DNA from: an uncultured Solirubrobacterales bacterium
GTDB lineage: Bacteria; Actinomycetota; Thermoleophilia; Solirubrobacterales; JACPNS01
Reading direction: 5' to 3'
Length of the DNA: 64,000 nucleotides
NCBI GenBank assembly: GCA_937128795.1
Contig: CAKZMQ010000001.1
Coordinates: forward strand, 433,285-497,284
Shown here: in pieces, positions 48,333 through 59,938 of the stretch
How positions within the stretch are numbered: the stretch's first letter is position 1
How the letters are laid out: each line of letters begins with the position of its first letter
Position numbers and translations under genes: made by a program
Notes under the pieces: model-generated
Told to the model about the DNA's origin: nothing
The model's database searches: none
What the model saw: only the letters and a program-made list of their open reading frames with translations

Positions 48333-49277
48333 ATGGACGCAAGGAAGATGGACAAACGTCGTAGACCAAACCCACGGTTGCGCATTGCGGTGCTGGTTTC
48401 CACGGCCGTCGTTCTCGCGTCGATGGCCTATTCGATGACGACATCGCTGGCCCACACGGATGTCCGGCGCCCGTCGATCGAGGTTTCTGAGCTTCCGCGC
48501 CTGGCCGGAGCAGAGCTCGCCGCGTCGGATGCGCTGTACGTTTCGAAGGCCGAACAGAACGCCGCGTTGAAGCGCCTTGTCAATCGCAACCGACCGCTCT
48601 TCTGCGCCGGCAAAAAGAACTACGCCGCGCTGACGTTCGACGACGGGCCCTCAAGTATCACACCGCAGCTGCTGAAGCTGTTGAAGAATGCCGGCATCCC
48701 CGCGACCTTCTTCGTGACCGGCAAGACCGCGTCTGACTTTCCGCAGTACATGCAGGTCCTCGCCAAGCAGGGCGTAATCGCGAACCATTCGTGGAGTCAC
48801 GCAGCGTTCACGACGCTGAGCAGCAAAGACATCAAGCGTGAGCTCGCGACCACGCAGGCCGTCATCACGCGCGAAACCGGTCAGGACTTCATGGCGATGC
48901 GCCCGCCCTACGGAGCTCGCAATTCGTTCACAACGAAGACGGTGGACAAGCTTGGCTACGCCGAGATCCTCTGGAGCGCCGACTCGGAGGATGCATTGGC
49001 GAAGGATTGGCGGACGATCGCCAAGAACACGATCGACGGGATCGGCCCAGGCTCCGTCGTGTTGATGCACGACCGTCCCACCGAAACCTTGACCGCGCTG
49101 CGCAAACGCATCATCCCCGCGATTCGCCGAAGCGGACTGAAGATGGTGACCGTTCCCGAGTTGTTGGTGCTCAACCCGCCATCTGCCAAGCAGCTCGACG
49201 ACGGCCCGCGCGGCTGCACGCACGCGGGCGAAGTCAACGTCAGCGGCTACTTCGGAATCCCAAAAGGCGAGGGCTGA
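48333..49277 (+). CDS. Polysaccharide deacetylase (NodB/CE4)
   Basis: YAALTFDDGPSSITPQLLKLLKNAGIPATFFVTG; IANHSWSHAAF; RPPYGARN. Confidence 0.94.
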   Translation: MDARKMDKRRRPNPRLRIAVLVSTAVVLASMAYSMTTSLAHTDVRRPSIEVSELPRLAGAELAASDALYVSKAEQNAALKRLVNRNRPLFCAGKKNYAALTFDDGPSSITPQLLKLLKNAGIPATFFVTGKTASDFPQYMQVLAKQGVIANHSWSHAAFTTLSSKDIKRELATTQAVITRETGQDFMAMRPPYGARNSFTTKTVDKLGYAEILWSADSEDALAKDWRTIAKNTIDGIGPGSVVLMHDRPTETLTALRKRIIPAIRRSGLKMVTVPELLVLNPPSAKQLDDGPRGCTHAGEVNVSGYFGIPKGEG

Positions 49278-51537
49278 CGACGATCTCCTCGACGTGGGCG
49301 TTCGCACTCGCCTTCGCCCCGCGCCACGCCAGAGAAAAGTCGACGCGACCGTTGGCAGGCACCTGCGTGCGCCAGCGGTAAACGGTGGAAGACCCACTCG
49401 CGTATTTGGTGACGTCGGCGTTCTCCACGACCAGGCGGTCAAGCCCGGAAACTTTTGTCGAGGCCAGACGTACGAGGACGTTTAGCGAGGTGGTCGACGT
49501 GGCTGAGGTCGGCGACCACAACCGCAGAGTCGCACCGGCGGGAGGTATCCATCCCAATCTCGTCAACCCGGAAGTGGCCCAGGCCGCCGTGGGCTCCGGG
49601 CCGACCTCATACAACGTGAAACCGCTCCGGTTCGCAATTGGCCTCGAGCCGGTTATCGGCTGCGGCTGAAAGAACGGATTGCGCTTTGCGACGACCATGT
49701 ATTCGGAGTCGTCGGCCTGCTCAAGGTCGATTGCGCCGCTCTGCCAATTCACCGAGACGTCTCGAATCGGACCGAACGTCGGCGAGGCAACGCCGGGCCT
49801 GCCGAAACCGGCTACATGGAGCGAGTCGATTCTGCTGTTCCAGAACTCCAGATCCCACCAGGTCGAGAACCGTTCGTCGGGTCTGAGATCTGGGCGCAGC
49901 CGCGCCGACCCTTTCGAGGCGTCGACCGCGGCGCTCGCTCGGTCGGGCGGCCCTACGGAAATCAGCGGCGTGAAAACGAGTGCTGCCGAGCAAGATGCAC
50001 AGATGCTCGCGTCGATCCAGGTCTTCTGATCGGCCGTTCGCGCTCCGAGCGCGCGGTCGACTGCCTGGTTTTGCCTGTACACCGCCTTGTCGACTGAATA
50101 CACGGTTGTGACGAACAGGAAGCTCAGCGTGACTCCGAACGCCAATGCCAACGCAGCATTGACCCGCCCCCGCAGTTGCAGCAGCCAAGCGACTCCAGCA
50201 ACAGCGACAATCACAACGAACATCAGGTTGAAGATCGTGCTGCCGAGCGCGTCAGCGAGTCGTTGCGGCAGGATCAGCCCGATCTGTGACGGCGAAAAGC
50301 CGTGATTGGCATCGATTGTCACCGGCGAATCGAGACCGTACGGCTCGACGACGGCCAGCAGGACGATCCCGAGCAGCGCTGGAAGTGCGAACTTGCCGAG
50401 ACTATTCGGCGGTTTCACCAACAGGCACCCGGCGGCGATCAGCAGCAGCGGCGCAACGTAAAAGACGTATCGCTCGAGCACGAGTCCGTTTCCGAAGCGC
50501 TGGTTGAACGATGCGCCGACGAACAGCAACACGAGCGAAGCGACGAAGATCACCAGCGCCGACTGGTTCTCGGCAACGCTGCGGATGCGCACCAACGCGC
50601 TGCTCAGCCATGGCAGGGCGAGCACCAATGGCAGGCCGCCGAGGGCGACGCCAATCACTCCGAGATGGTCGATCAGCGCGCCGAACACGCCGTCGGGAGC
50701 CACCTGGCCTTGGCTTCCGCTGGCAGCCGCTGTGTAAATACCGACGGTCCAGGTCGGTTCCAGGCGGACGGCTAGATAGACGACGACCAGAGCAAAGAAC
50801 GGCAGCGGACGCTCCAGCGGTGTGCGCCAGATCGCGCGCCAGATCGCGCGAGCGCGATCGCCGAAGGTGGCCGCCGCGTCTGGCGGAATCGCCACAGCTA
50901 TCCGGCGCAGACCGACGACCGCAAGCCAGATCGGCAACAGCGCAATGAACTGATTGCGGACCAGGAACGTCAACAAGATCGCAAGCAGAACGAGAGTGTC
51001 GCCGCGCAGACAACTGCGCTCCCCCGAAGGTTCTTCGCGCCCATCCGCAGTGCGCGCGATCGCGTACAACGTCCAGAGCATCGCGGTGTACGCGAGCGCG
51101 TCGGGCAGCATCTTCGACGCAAAGGCCAGCCAGGGCAGGCACACCGCGCACGCCGCCACCCAGCGAGCCGCGACAACGCTGCCGCTTGCGTACTTCGTGA
51201 AGAGGTAGACCGGGATCGCAGCCGTCGCCATCACGATCGCATTCAGCACAGCCACCACGGGGTACGCGTCTGGCATCGAGAAGAGACCGACGATCGGCGA
51301 GATCAGCAGCGGGTACAGCAATTGATTCACATGGATCAACTCGCCCCGCGCCTGCGGTAGCGGAACAAAGCTGCCGGCGATGTCGCGCGCCATCTCGCCG
51401 TAGAGGAGCTCGTCGGTCATCAGTGCCCAGTTGCGCGCCTTCACGACCAGCAACGCTCCACCGATCGAGGCGATCAGGACGATCACCGCGAGGTACGGGT
51501 CGATGTGTGGCCTGCTCTTGTTGTCGAAGCTCATCAA
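49240..51537 (-). CDS. Polytopic membrane protein, GT-C/ArnT-like
   Basis: LMTDELLYGEMARDIAGSFVPLP; many TM helices plus a large soluble C-terminal domain. Confidence 0.65.
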   Translation of the reverse strand: MMSFDNKSRPHIDPYLAVIVLIASIGGALLVVKARNWALMTDELLYGEMARDIAGSFVPLPQARGELIHVNQLLYPLLISPIVGLFSMPDAYPVVAVLNAIVMATAAIPVYLFTKYASGSVVAARWVAACAVCLPWLAFASKMLPDALAYTAMLWTLYAIARTADGREEPSGERSCLRGDTLVLLAILLTFLVRNQFIALLPIWLAVVGLRRIAVAIPPDAAATFGDRARAIWRAIWRTPLERPLPFFALVVVYLAVRLEPTWTVGIYTAAASGSQGQVAPDGVFGALIDHLGVIGVALGGLPLVLALPWLSSALVRIRSVAENQSALVIFVASLVLLFVGASFNQRFGNGLVLERYVFYVAPLLLIAAGCLLVKPPNSLGKFALPALLGIVLLAVVEPYGLDSPVTIDANHGFSPSQIGLILPQRLADALGSTIFNLMFVVIVAVAGVAWLLQLRGRVNAALALAFGVTLSFLFVTTVYSVDKAVYRQNQAVDRALGARTADQKTWIDASICASCSAALVFTPLISVGPPDRASAAVDASKGSARLRPDLRPDERFSTWWDLEFWNSRIDSLHVAGFGRPGVASPTFGPIRDVSVNWQSGAIDLEQADDSEYMVVAKRNPFFQPQPITGSRPIANRSGFTLYEVGPEPTAAWATSGLTRLGWIPPAGATLRLWSPTSATSTTSLNVLVRLASTKVSGLDRLVVENADVTKYASGSSTVYRWRTQVPANGRVDFSLAWRGAKASANAHVEEIVVSPRLLGFRSSR

Positions 51538-51559
51538 CTGTTCGATCGGCGTGGAACGA

Positions 51560-51592
51560 AAAAAGCCCGAGTCAGAAGACCCGGGCTTAGTT
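51560..51592 (-). terminator. Terminator of nrdJ
   Basis: aaaaAAGCCCGaGTC-agaa-GACcCGGGCTTag. Confidence 0.75.
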
Positions 51593-51627
51593 TCGGCGCC
51601 GAGGCGCTGATTACTTCTGGAACCGAC

Positions 51628-54540
<2,913 letters not shown>

Positions 54541-54981
54541 AAAGCGATCCTCCTCCAAAGACCGTTGTTGTTGCACGCCCCCTGAAAAGCGCTGCCGGCG
54601 GTCTGTTTTTCAAAAATGCACACTTCCGAAGAACGTGCACTGAATGCAAAATGGTTTGCAATTTCTTCCGATCGAGCCGCTCGACTTCTTGTGAAAAGTT
54701 CGACGCCCCGTCGCAATTGCGGTGAAAACCTTGTGACTTTGGCACCAGAAAGGACCTTGCGTCACGCGCTTTGCTCCACTTTGCGAACTCGAAAACCGCT
54801 ATCAGCGGGTAACTCGACAATCAATCACGGCGCTCGGACGTAAAAACGTGCAGGAGGCCGCTCAGCAGCGGAGAAACCAACTCGGTTCACCAGTGATTTT
54901 AGGTTGCAAAGCGCCGGCACGCGCCGACTCTGACTAGTTAAAAAGCGCGAAAGAGCGGGATCAACTGACCTTCGACCTTGC

Positions 54982-56493
54982 ATGTATGGGCGGTACCGTC
55001 GCCGAATACAACTGCATGCTCCGTCGAAACGCATGAGAAAACGCTCCCGGCAAGACAAGTCAGACCCTGCGGTCGCTGAAGAGGAATTTTCAGTCGACAA
55101 GTCACCGCGCGCGCTCGACCTGGCCTCGCCGCGTCGGCTCTGGGCATGGGCGATCTTCATCGCGGTTGTCGGGCTGGCAGTACGTGGGCTCTGGTTCTAC
55201 AACTTCAAGGACGAACTGGCGATGCGACTCGGGCCCGACGGCGACGTCTACATCGGGCAGGCGCGGGCCTTTCTCGCGGGCGGAATCGGCGATCCCGAGG
55301 CACCCGGGATCGCCAACGTCAACCGCGAGATGCTCGCGCCCGGTTACGGCCTGTTTCTAGCCGGGTTGTGGCTACTCGTTCCACGCTCCGAGGTGCTCGC
55401 ATTGACGACTGACGTCCAACTGATCGCCTTCGGCACGCAGTCGCTGCTCGTGGCGCTGGCGACGCTGATGACGTTCGCGATCGCACGGCGCTACCTGTTC
55501 GGATTCAGCGCGTTGGTGCCACCGGTGCTGCTGACCGCCTCGATCGCAGTGATCGACATGACGAACATGTTCGCCTATGAAGCGCCACTGATGTTCGTGC
55601 TGACTGCTGCAATCTGGTTGCTGCTGGTCTCGCACGAACATCGCGGCGACGAGCATTCCTCGCGCTTCCTGCTGGTCACGATGCTCGCGGCGTTGGCCGT
55701 GAGTGCGGCGATCCTGATGCAGCCACGCGTACTCGTGGCTCTGCCGTTCCTGGTCTGGTGGTCGGTGCGCGGAATCGACTGGGAGCATGCGCTGATCTTC
55801 GCCATCGTTGCGCTGCTGCTGCCTGTCGGCTGGGTGATGCGCGACTACGCGCAGTTCGATCGCGTAGTACCGATCTCGATCGGTCCGCAGGAGTCGCTCT
55901 ACATCGACAACATTGACCCCTTCGCGGGCGACGGCGTCGCGCAGGGCGAGACTCCGCCGGCCTGCCCGCGCAGCGACCTCAGTTCATCCGACTTCGCCGA
56001 TCGCTTCGCCTGGGGCGAGTGCATGCAGCAGGCCGGCATCGATCAGATCGCGTCCGACCCCGCAACTGCGGCGATTGCCGTGCCCGACCGACTGGGTGCG
56101 TTGTTCACGCCCTGGAACCCCGAGTACGCGAGTGGGCTCTACAGCTCTTCCAGATGGGGATATCAAGACCTCGTTCCGCAGTCGATTCGCGATGACAGCA
56201 CATACGACACCGCCTTCGACGTTCTGGCTGTCGTGTTGATGGCGCTCTACGTTGCAGCGGCGCTCGCCGGTCTATGGATTCTTTGGCTCGAGGGCGTCGG
56301 TTCCGGGGGGCGGCTGGTCACGATTCTCGTTCTGTCTCTACCGATCGTGCACGTGCTCTTTCACGCGGAGGGACGCTTCCGAATTCCCGTCCTCCCAATT
56401 CTGATGATCTTGTTGACGCTCGGGTCACTCCAATTTTTCGAATTACTCCGGCGTAACCCAGATGGGGTGCGGGAATCAGACGTACCTACCTGA
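54982..56493 (+). CDS. Polytopic membrane protein, GT39/GT-C-like (start possibly 55033)
   Basis: RLGPDGDVYIGQARAFLAGGIGDPEAPGIANVNREMLAPGYGLFLAGLW; multiple TM helices. Confidence 0.72.
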   Translation: MYGRYRRRIQLHAPSKRMRKRSRQDKSDPAVAEEEFSVDKSPRALDLASPRRLWAWAIFIAVVGLAVRGLWFYNFKDELAMRLGPDGDVYIGQARAFLAGGIGDPEAPGIANVNREMLAPGYGLFLAGLWLLVPRSEVLALTTDVQLIAFGTQSLLVALATLMTFAIARRYLFGFSALVPPVLLTASIAVIDMTNMFAYEAPLMFVLTAAIWLLLVSHEHRGDEHSSRFLLVTMLAALAVSAAILMQPRVLVALPFLVWWSVRGIDWEHALIFAIVALLLPVGWVMRDYAQFDRVVPISIGPQESLYIDNIDPFAGDGVAQGETPPACPRSDLSSSDFADRFAWGECMQQAGIDQIASDPATAAIAVPDRLGALFTPWNPEYASGLYSSSRWGYQDLVPQSIRDDSTYDTAFDVLAVVLMALYVAAALAGLWILWLEGVGSGGRLVTILVLSLPIVHVLFHAEGRFRIPVLPILMILLTLGSLQFFELLRRNPDGVRESDVPT

Positions 56494-56699
56494 AATTTCG
56501 TAGTTATTGTCAACTGGACAAAGATTTGGCCGACCGACCAGTAACCCCTAAAGGTTTGATCAGTTGGCGGCGAAACATAACCCGTGACAGTGATTCGAGC
56601 GGCTTCGGAGTCTGCCCCGATAACCGTTCCCTGACTGTCGTGTAAATGGGTGCAAGGCTGTGACTCGTATGTCCCCGATCGTCCACGCCAAGCCCTTTC

Positions 56700-56742
56700 A
56701 AGCCGGCGGCTGTGCGTCCTCGCAGCCGTCGGCTTATTTTTT
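56700..56742 (+). terminator. Strong Rho-independent-type terminator
   Basis: AAGCCGgCGGCTG-N10-CAGCCGtCGGCTT-ATTTTTT. Confidence 0.85.
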
Positions 56743-56868
56743 GTTCTGACGCCTCGAGGCCTGCATCCGGGCAAAGCCGACGGGTGGTCGAGTCGTGCAT
56801 TTCGGCGCCGTGATCGGTCGGTCGACCGACGATATGGTCAACCAGTCGGTGGCGAAAATTGAGCTTGC

Positions 56869-57813
56869 TCAGATTCCGGCGGCGATTGTCGCCTCAAGGG
56901 TGGTTTCCATCCCCTCAAGCAAGTCGACCTGCGCGTTCCAGCCGAGTTCTTCGTGCGCGCGAGCGACGTCGAGTGCGCTGCGCGGCAACTCGCCGAGTCG
57001 CGCCGGTTCGAAGACCGGAGTGAAGTCAGCTTTGGCGTGCGGCTTCAGCGAGTCGATCAGTTCGAGCACGCTGGTCTCGCGACCGGTGCCGATGTTGATC
57101 GGGCCGGTGACGGAAGCCTCGGCCGCAGCGAGATTCGCAGCGACGACGTCGTCCACGTAGATGTAGTCGCGCGTCTGCGTTCCGTCACCGAACACCGTCG
57201 GGCGCTCGCCCTGGATCAGCTTGCCGCAGAAGATCGCGATCACGCCGGCCTCGCCGAGCGGATCCTGGCGCGGTCCGTAGACGTTGCCGTAACGCAGGGC
57301 GACGACCGACTGGCCATAGAGGCGTTGGTTCAGCCACATGTATCCCTCAGCGGCGTACTTGGCCTGTCCGTAAGGCGCTTCCGGTGCGGGTACGAAAGTC
57401 TCCGGCGTCGGGATTTGGTCGGCCGGGGCTTCGCCGTAGATCGCACCGCCGGTTGAGCTGAAGACAAAACGTGCAACGTCGTGCTTGCGCGCGCTTTCCA
57501 GCAGGTTGATCGTGCCGCCGATGTTCACCTGCGAATCGAACGCAGGATCTTCGACCGAACGGCGCACGTCGATCTGCGCTCCGAGGTGAAAGATCGTCTC
57601 TGGCTTGAACGATGCGATCAGTTGATCGACTGCCGCGCGGTCGGTCAGGGACTGCTCGACGAGCTCGGCTCCGCCAGCGATGGCCTGCTCGAGATTCGCA
57701 CGCTTCCCGGTTGCGAGGTTGTCGAGCACCTTGACTTGATCGCCGCGCGCCACGAGCGCGTCGACGAGGTTCGAACCGATGAATCCGGCGCCGCCGGTGA
57801 CCAGGGACTTCAT
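56869..57813 (-). CDS. NAD-dependent sugar epimerase (UDP-glucose 4-epimerase-like)
   Basis: MKSLVTGGAGFIGSNLVDALVARGDQVKVLDNLATG; VALRYGNVYGPRQDPLGEAGVIAIF. Start revised from 57834. Confidence 0.92.
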   Translation of the reverse strand: MKSLVTGGAGFIGSNLVDALVARGDQVKVLDNLATGKRANLEQAIAGGAELVEQSLTDRAAVDQLIASFKPETIFHLGAQIDVRRSVEDPAFDSQVNIGGTINLLESARKHDVARFVFSSTGGAIYGEAPADQIPTPETFVPAPEAPYGQAKYAAEGYMWLNQRLYGQSVVALRYGNVYGPRQDPLGEAGVIAIFCGKLIQGERPTVFGDGTQTRDYIYVDDVVAANLAAAEASVTGPINIGTGRETSVLELIDSLKPHAKADFTPVFEPARLGELPRSALDVARAHEELGWNAQVDLLEGMETTLEATIAAGI

Positions 57814-57926
57814 GAGAGGTGGGATGCTATCCACGGATTCTTGTCCATACGTACAAGTGGTCCGCCGAATTCTTCAACATCGCAACAAAGGGAGTGCCAT
57901 CGGCTCGGGATACCGTCGCGTCCACG

Positions 57927-59918
57927 ATGTTCTCGGGGATTTCGGCAAACCTCGGCCCACGGGTCGTTCAAACGCTTGCGGCCTTTTTTACGCTCTGCGC
58001 GCTGTCGCTCGCGCTGGCTACCACTGCGCCTGCTGCGTGGACCCCCGTCGACCCGGTGGACGGCAGTTTCGACTGGGTCGGTGGCTTCGTCGCCGAAGTC
58101 GACGCAACCGGCGACGCACAGGACATATGGGTCGGCGAAGGCGACAGCGCCACGATCGAGCGATTCACTGCGGACGGGCAGTCGTTGATCGATTCGTACG
58201 ACATCGACTACACGTCTCCCGCGGGTGAGATTGAAGGCATCAACGGACTCGCGGTCGACGATGCCGGCGAAACTCTCTACGCCGTAGATCAGGGAAATCA
58301 TCGCGTAGTCGGCTTTGACATCCTCGGCGAATCGCTCTCGGCGGTTTCGCAGGCTCCGGGCGGCACGCCGACCGAATGCCCAGGCATCGACTGTCCGGTC
58401 AATTCAACTTCACCGGGTCAGTTTTCTTATCCCTATGCGATCGCCGTTCACGCGGGTGAGGTTTTCGTTCTCGACGAACAACTGCGGATCCAGGTTTTCG
58501 ACGCCGAACTCGCATATCTGCGAACGATCAGCAATCCCGACTGGTTTTCTGGCGGCGAGGACTCCGACGGCCGTGTACCGCAAACATTTACGATCAATCC
58601 CGCCAACGGAAATCTGCTGGTCGCGATCTCGGATGATCACGGCATCGAGGAGTACTCGCCTGCTGGCGAACTGCTCCGCGTGATCCCATCGCCGACGAGT
58701 TGGCCATTCGCGCTGGCGATCGATAACTCGAACAACGTCCTCTACGTCGTAGGAGATTCGGACGAGGTTCTCACAATCGACTATCTCAGTGGACAGCAGC
58801 TCGGCGTCGCAGCCGACCTGTCGGAAAGCGGTCGCTGGATCTTGTCGATGTCGATCCAGCCCGAAGAGCGGATTCTGTTGGTTGCCTACGGCGAAGGCGG
58901 TGAGGACGAGGAAGAAGAGTCGTCCTACTCCAGTGGGATAGAACGTTACGCCTACGACGCCGCGCCGTCATGTGCATCCGCGTCCGCGGCAACTCAGGCT
59001 TCGACGCCTGTCGCAGTCTCGCTCAACTGCAGCGACACCAGCCCGGCTCCGCAGATCACATATGAGGTAGCTGCGCAGCCATCGGGCGGAACGATCAGCG
59101 GTTTCAACTCGGCGACCGGCACGCTCACCTACTCGCCCACCGCTGGCTTCGTCGGAACCGATTCGTTCGCCTTCCGCGCACGCTCGCTGACTGGCGTCAG
59201 CCAGCTCTACACGACAACCATCAGCGTTGTCGCAGTCGACCAGGTTCCAGTGATTCGTCAGACCGCCAACCTCGCGCGCTCCTCCGGCGACATTTACGTC
59301 AAGCTGCCCGGCACCGACACCTGGGTGAGGCTCGAGAAAAACGCCTTGGTGCCGGTCGGCACGATCATCGACGCTGCCGATGGTTACTGCGTGCTGACGT
59401 TCGCCAACGCCGACGGCAGCCTCTACTCAGCAACATTCTGGGGTGGTGTGTTCCAGATTCTTCAGGGCAACGGCGATCAGCCGGAGGCCGTCCTCAAGCT
59501 GCGTGATGATGAATTCCCGGAGTCGCCGTCACAAGCCAGCGCATCAGCATCGGTCGCCAGGTCAACGGCTCGCGCCGCCTCAACCGCCCGAGCCACCGCC
59601 AAAAAGAGCAAGAAGACGACCCGCACTTCCGCCAGGCGCAAGAAGGGCAAGAAAAAGAACAAGCTCTGGGGCAAGGGCAAGGGCAAATTCCGCATCAGCG
59701 GAAATGGCAGTTCGGCCTCTGTTCGTGGGACGCGCTGGGGCGTGACCAATTACGAGAACGGCACGGTCACACGGGTGACCGAGGGCGTCGTCGTGGTCCG
59801 CGACTTCTATCGCAAGAAGAGCATCCGACTGCGCCGAGGCAAGAGCTACTTTGCCGACAAGAACTGGCGCAAAGCAAAGAAGACGGTCCGTCGCGTGAAG
59901 CCGCGATTCACCGGCTGA
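57927..59918 (+). CDS. Secreted NHL-repeat / Ig-like / FecR-like multidomain protein
   Basis: Signal peptide; GINGLAVDDAGETLYAVDQGNHRVVGFDILGE (NHL); GGTISGFNSATGTLTYSPTAGFVGTDSFAFRA (Ig/cadherin-like); GDIYVKLPGTDTWVRLEKNALVPVGTIIDAADG and SASVRGTRWGVTNYENGTVTRVTEGVVVVRD (FecR-like). Confidence 0.75.
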   Translation: MFSGISANLGPRVVQTLAAFFTLCALSLALATTAPAAWTPVDPVDGSFDWVGGFVAEVDATGDAQDIWVGEGDSATIERFTADGQSLIDSYDIDYTSPAGEIEGINGLAVDDAGETLYAVDQGNHRVVGFDILGESLSAVSQAPGGTPTECPGIDCPVNSTSPGQFSYPYAIAVHAGEVFVLDEQLRIQVFDAELAYLRTISNPDWFSGGEDSDGRVPQTFTINPANGNLLVAISDDHGIEEYSPAGELLRVIPSPTSWPFALAIDNSNNVLYVVGDSDEVLTIDYLSGQQLGVAADLSESGRWILSMSIQPEERILLVAYGEGGEDEEEESSYSSGIERYAYDAAPSCASASAATQASTPVAVSLNCSDTSPAPQITYEVAAQPSGGTISGFNSATGTLTYSPTAGFVGTDSFAFRARSLTGVSQLYTTTISVVAVDQVPVIRQTANLARSSGDIYVKLPGTDTWVRLEKNALVPVGTIIDAADGYCVLTFANADGSLYSATFWGGVFQILQGNGDQPEAVLKLRDDEFPESPSQASASASVARSTARAASTARATAKKSKKTTRTSARRKKGKKKNKLWGKGKGKFRISGNGSSASVRGTRWGVTNYENGTVTRVTEGVVVVRDFYRKKSIRLRRGKSYFADKNWRKAKKTVRRVKPRFTG

Positions 59919-59938
59919 TCGATTGGGATCTCGCGGCG

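Noticed and set aside
54541-54981. Cobalamin riboswitch upstream of B12-dependent nrdJ
   Set aside because: No B12-box or other core consensus strings recognised on the minus strand; cannot exclude without a covariance model.
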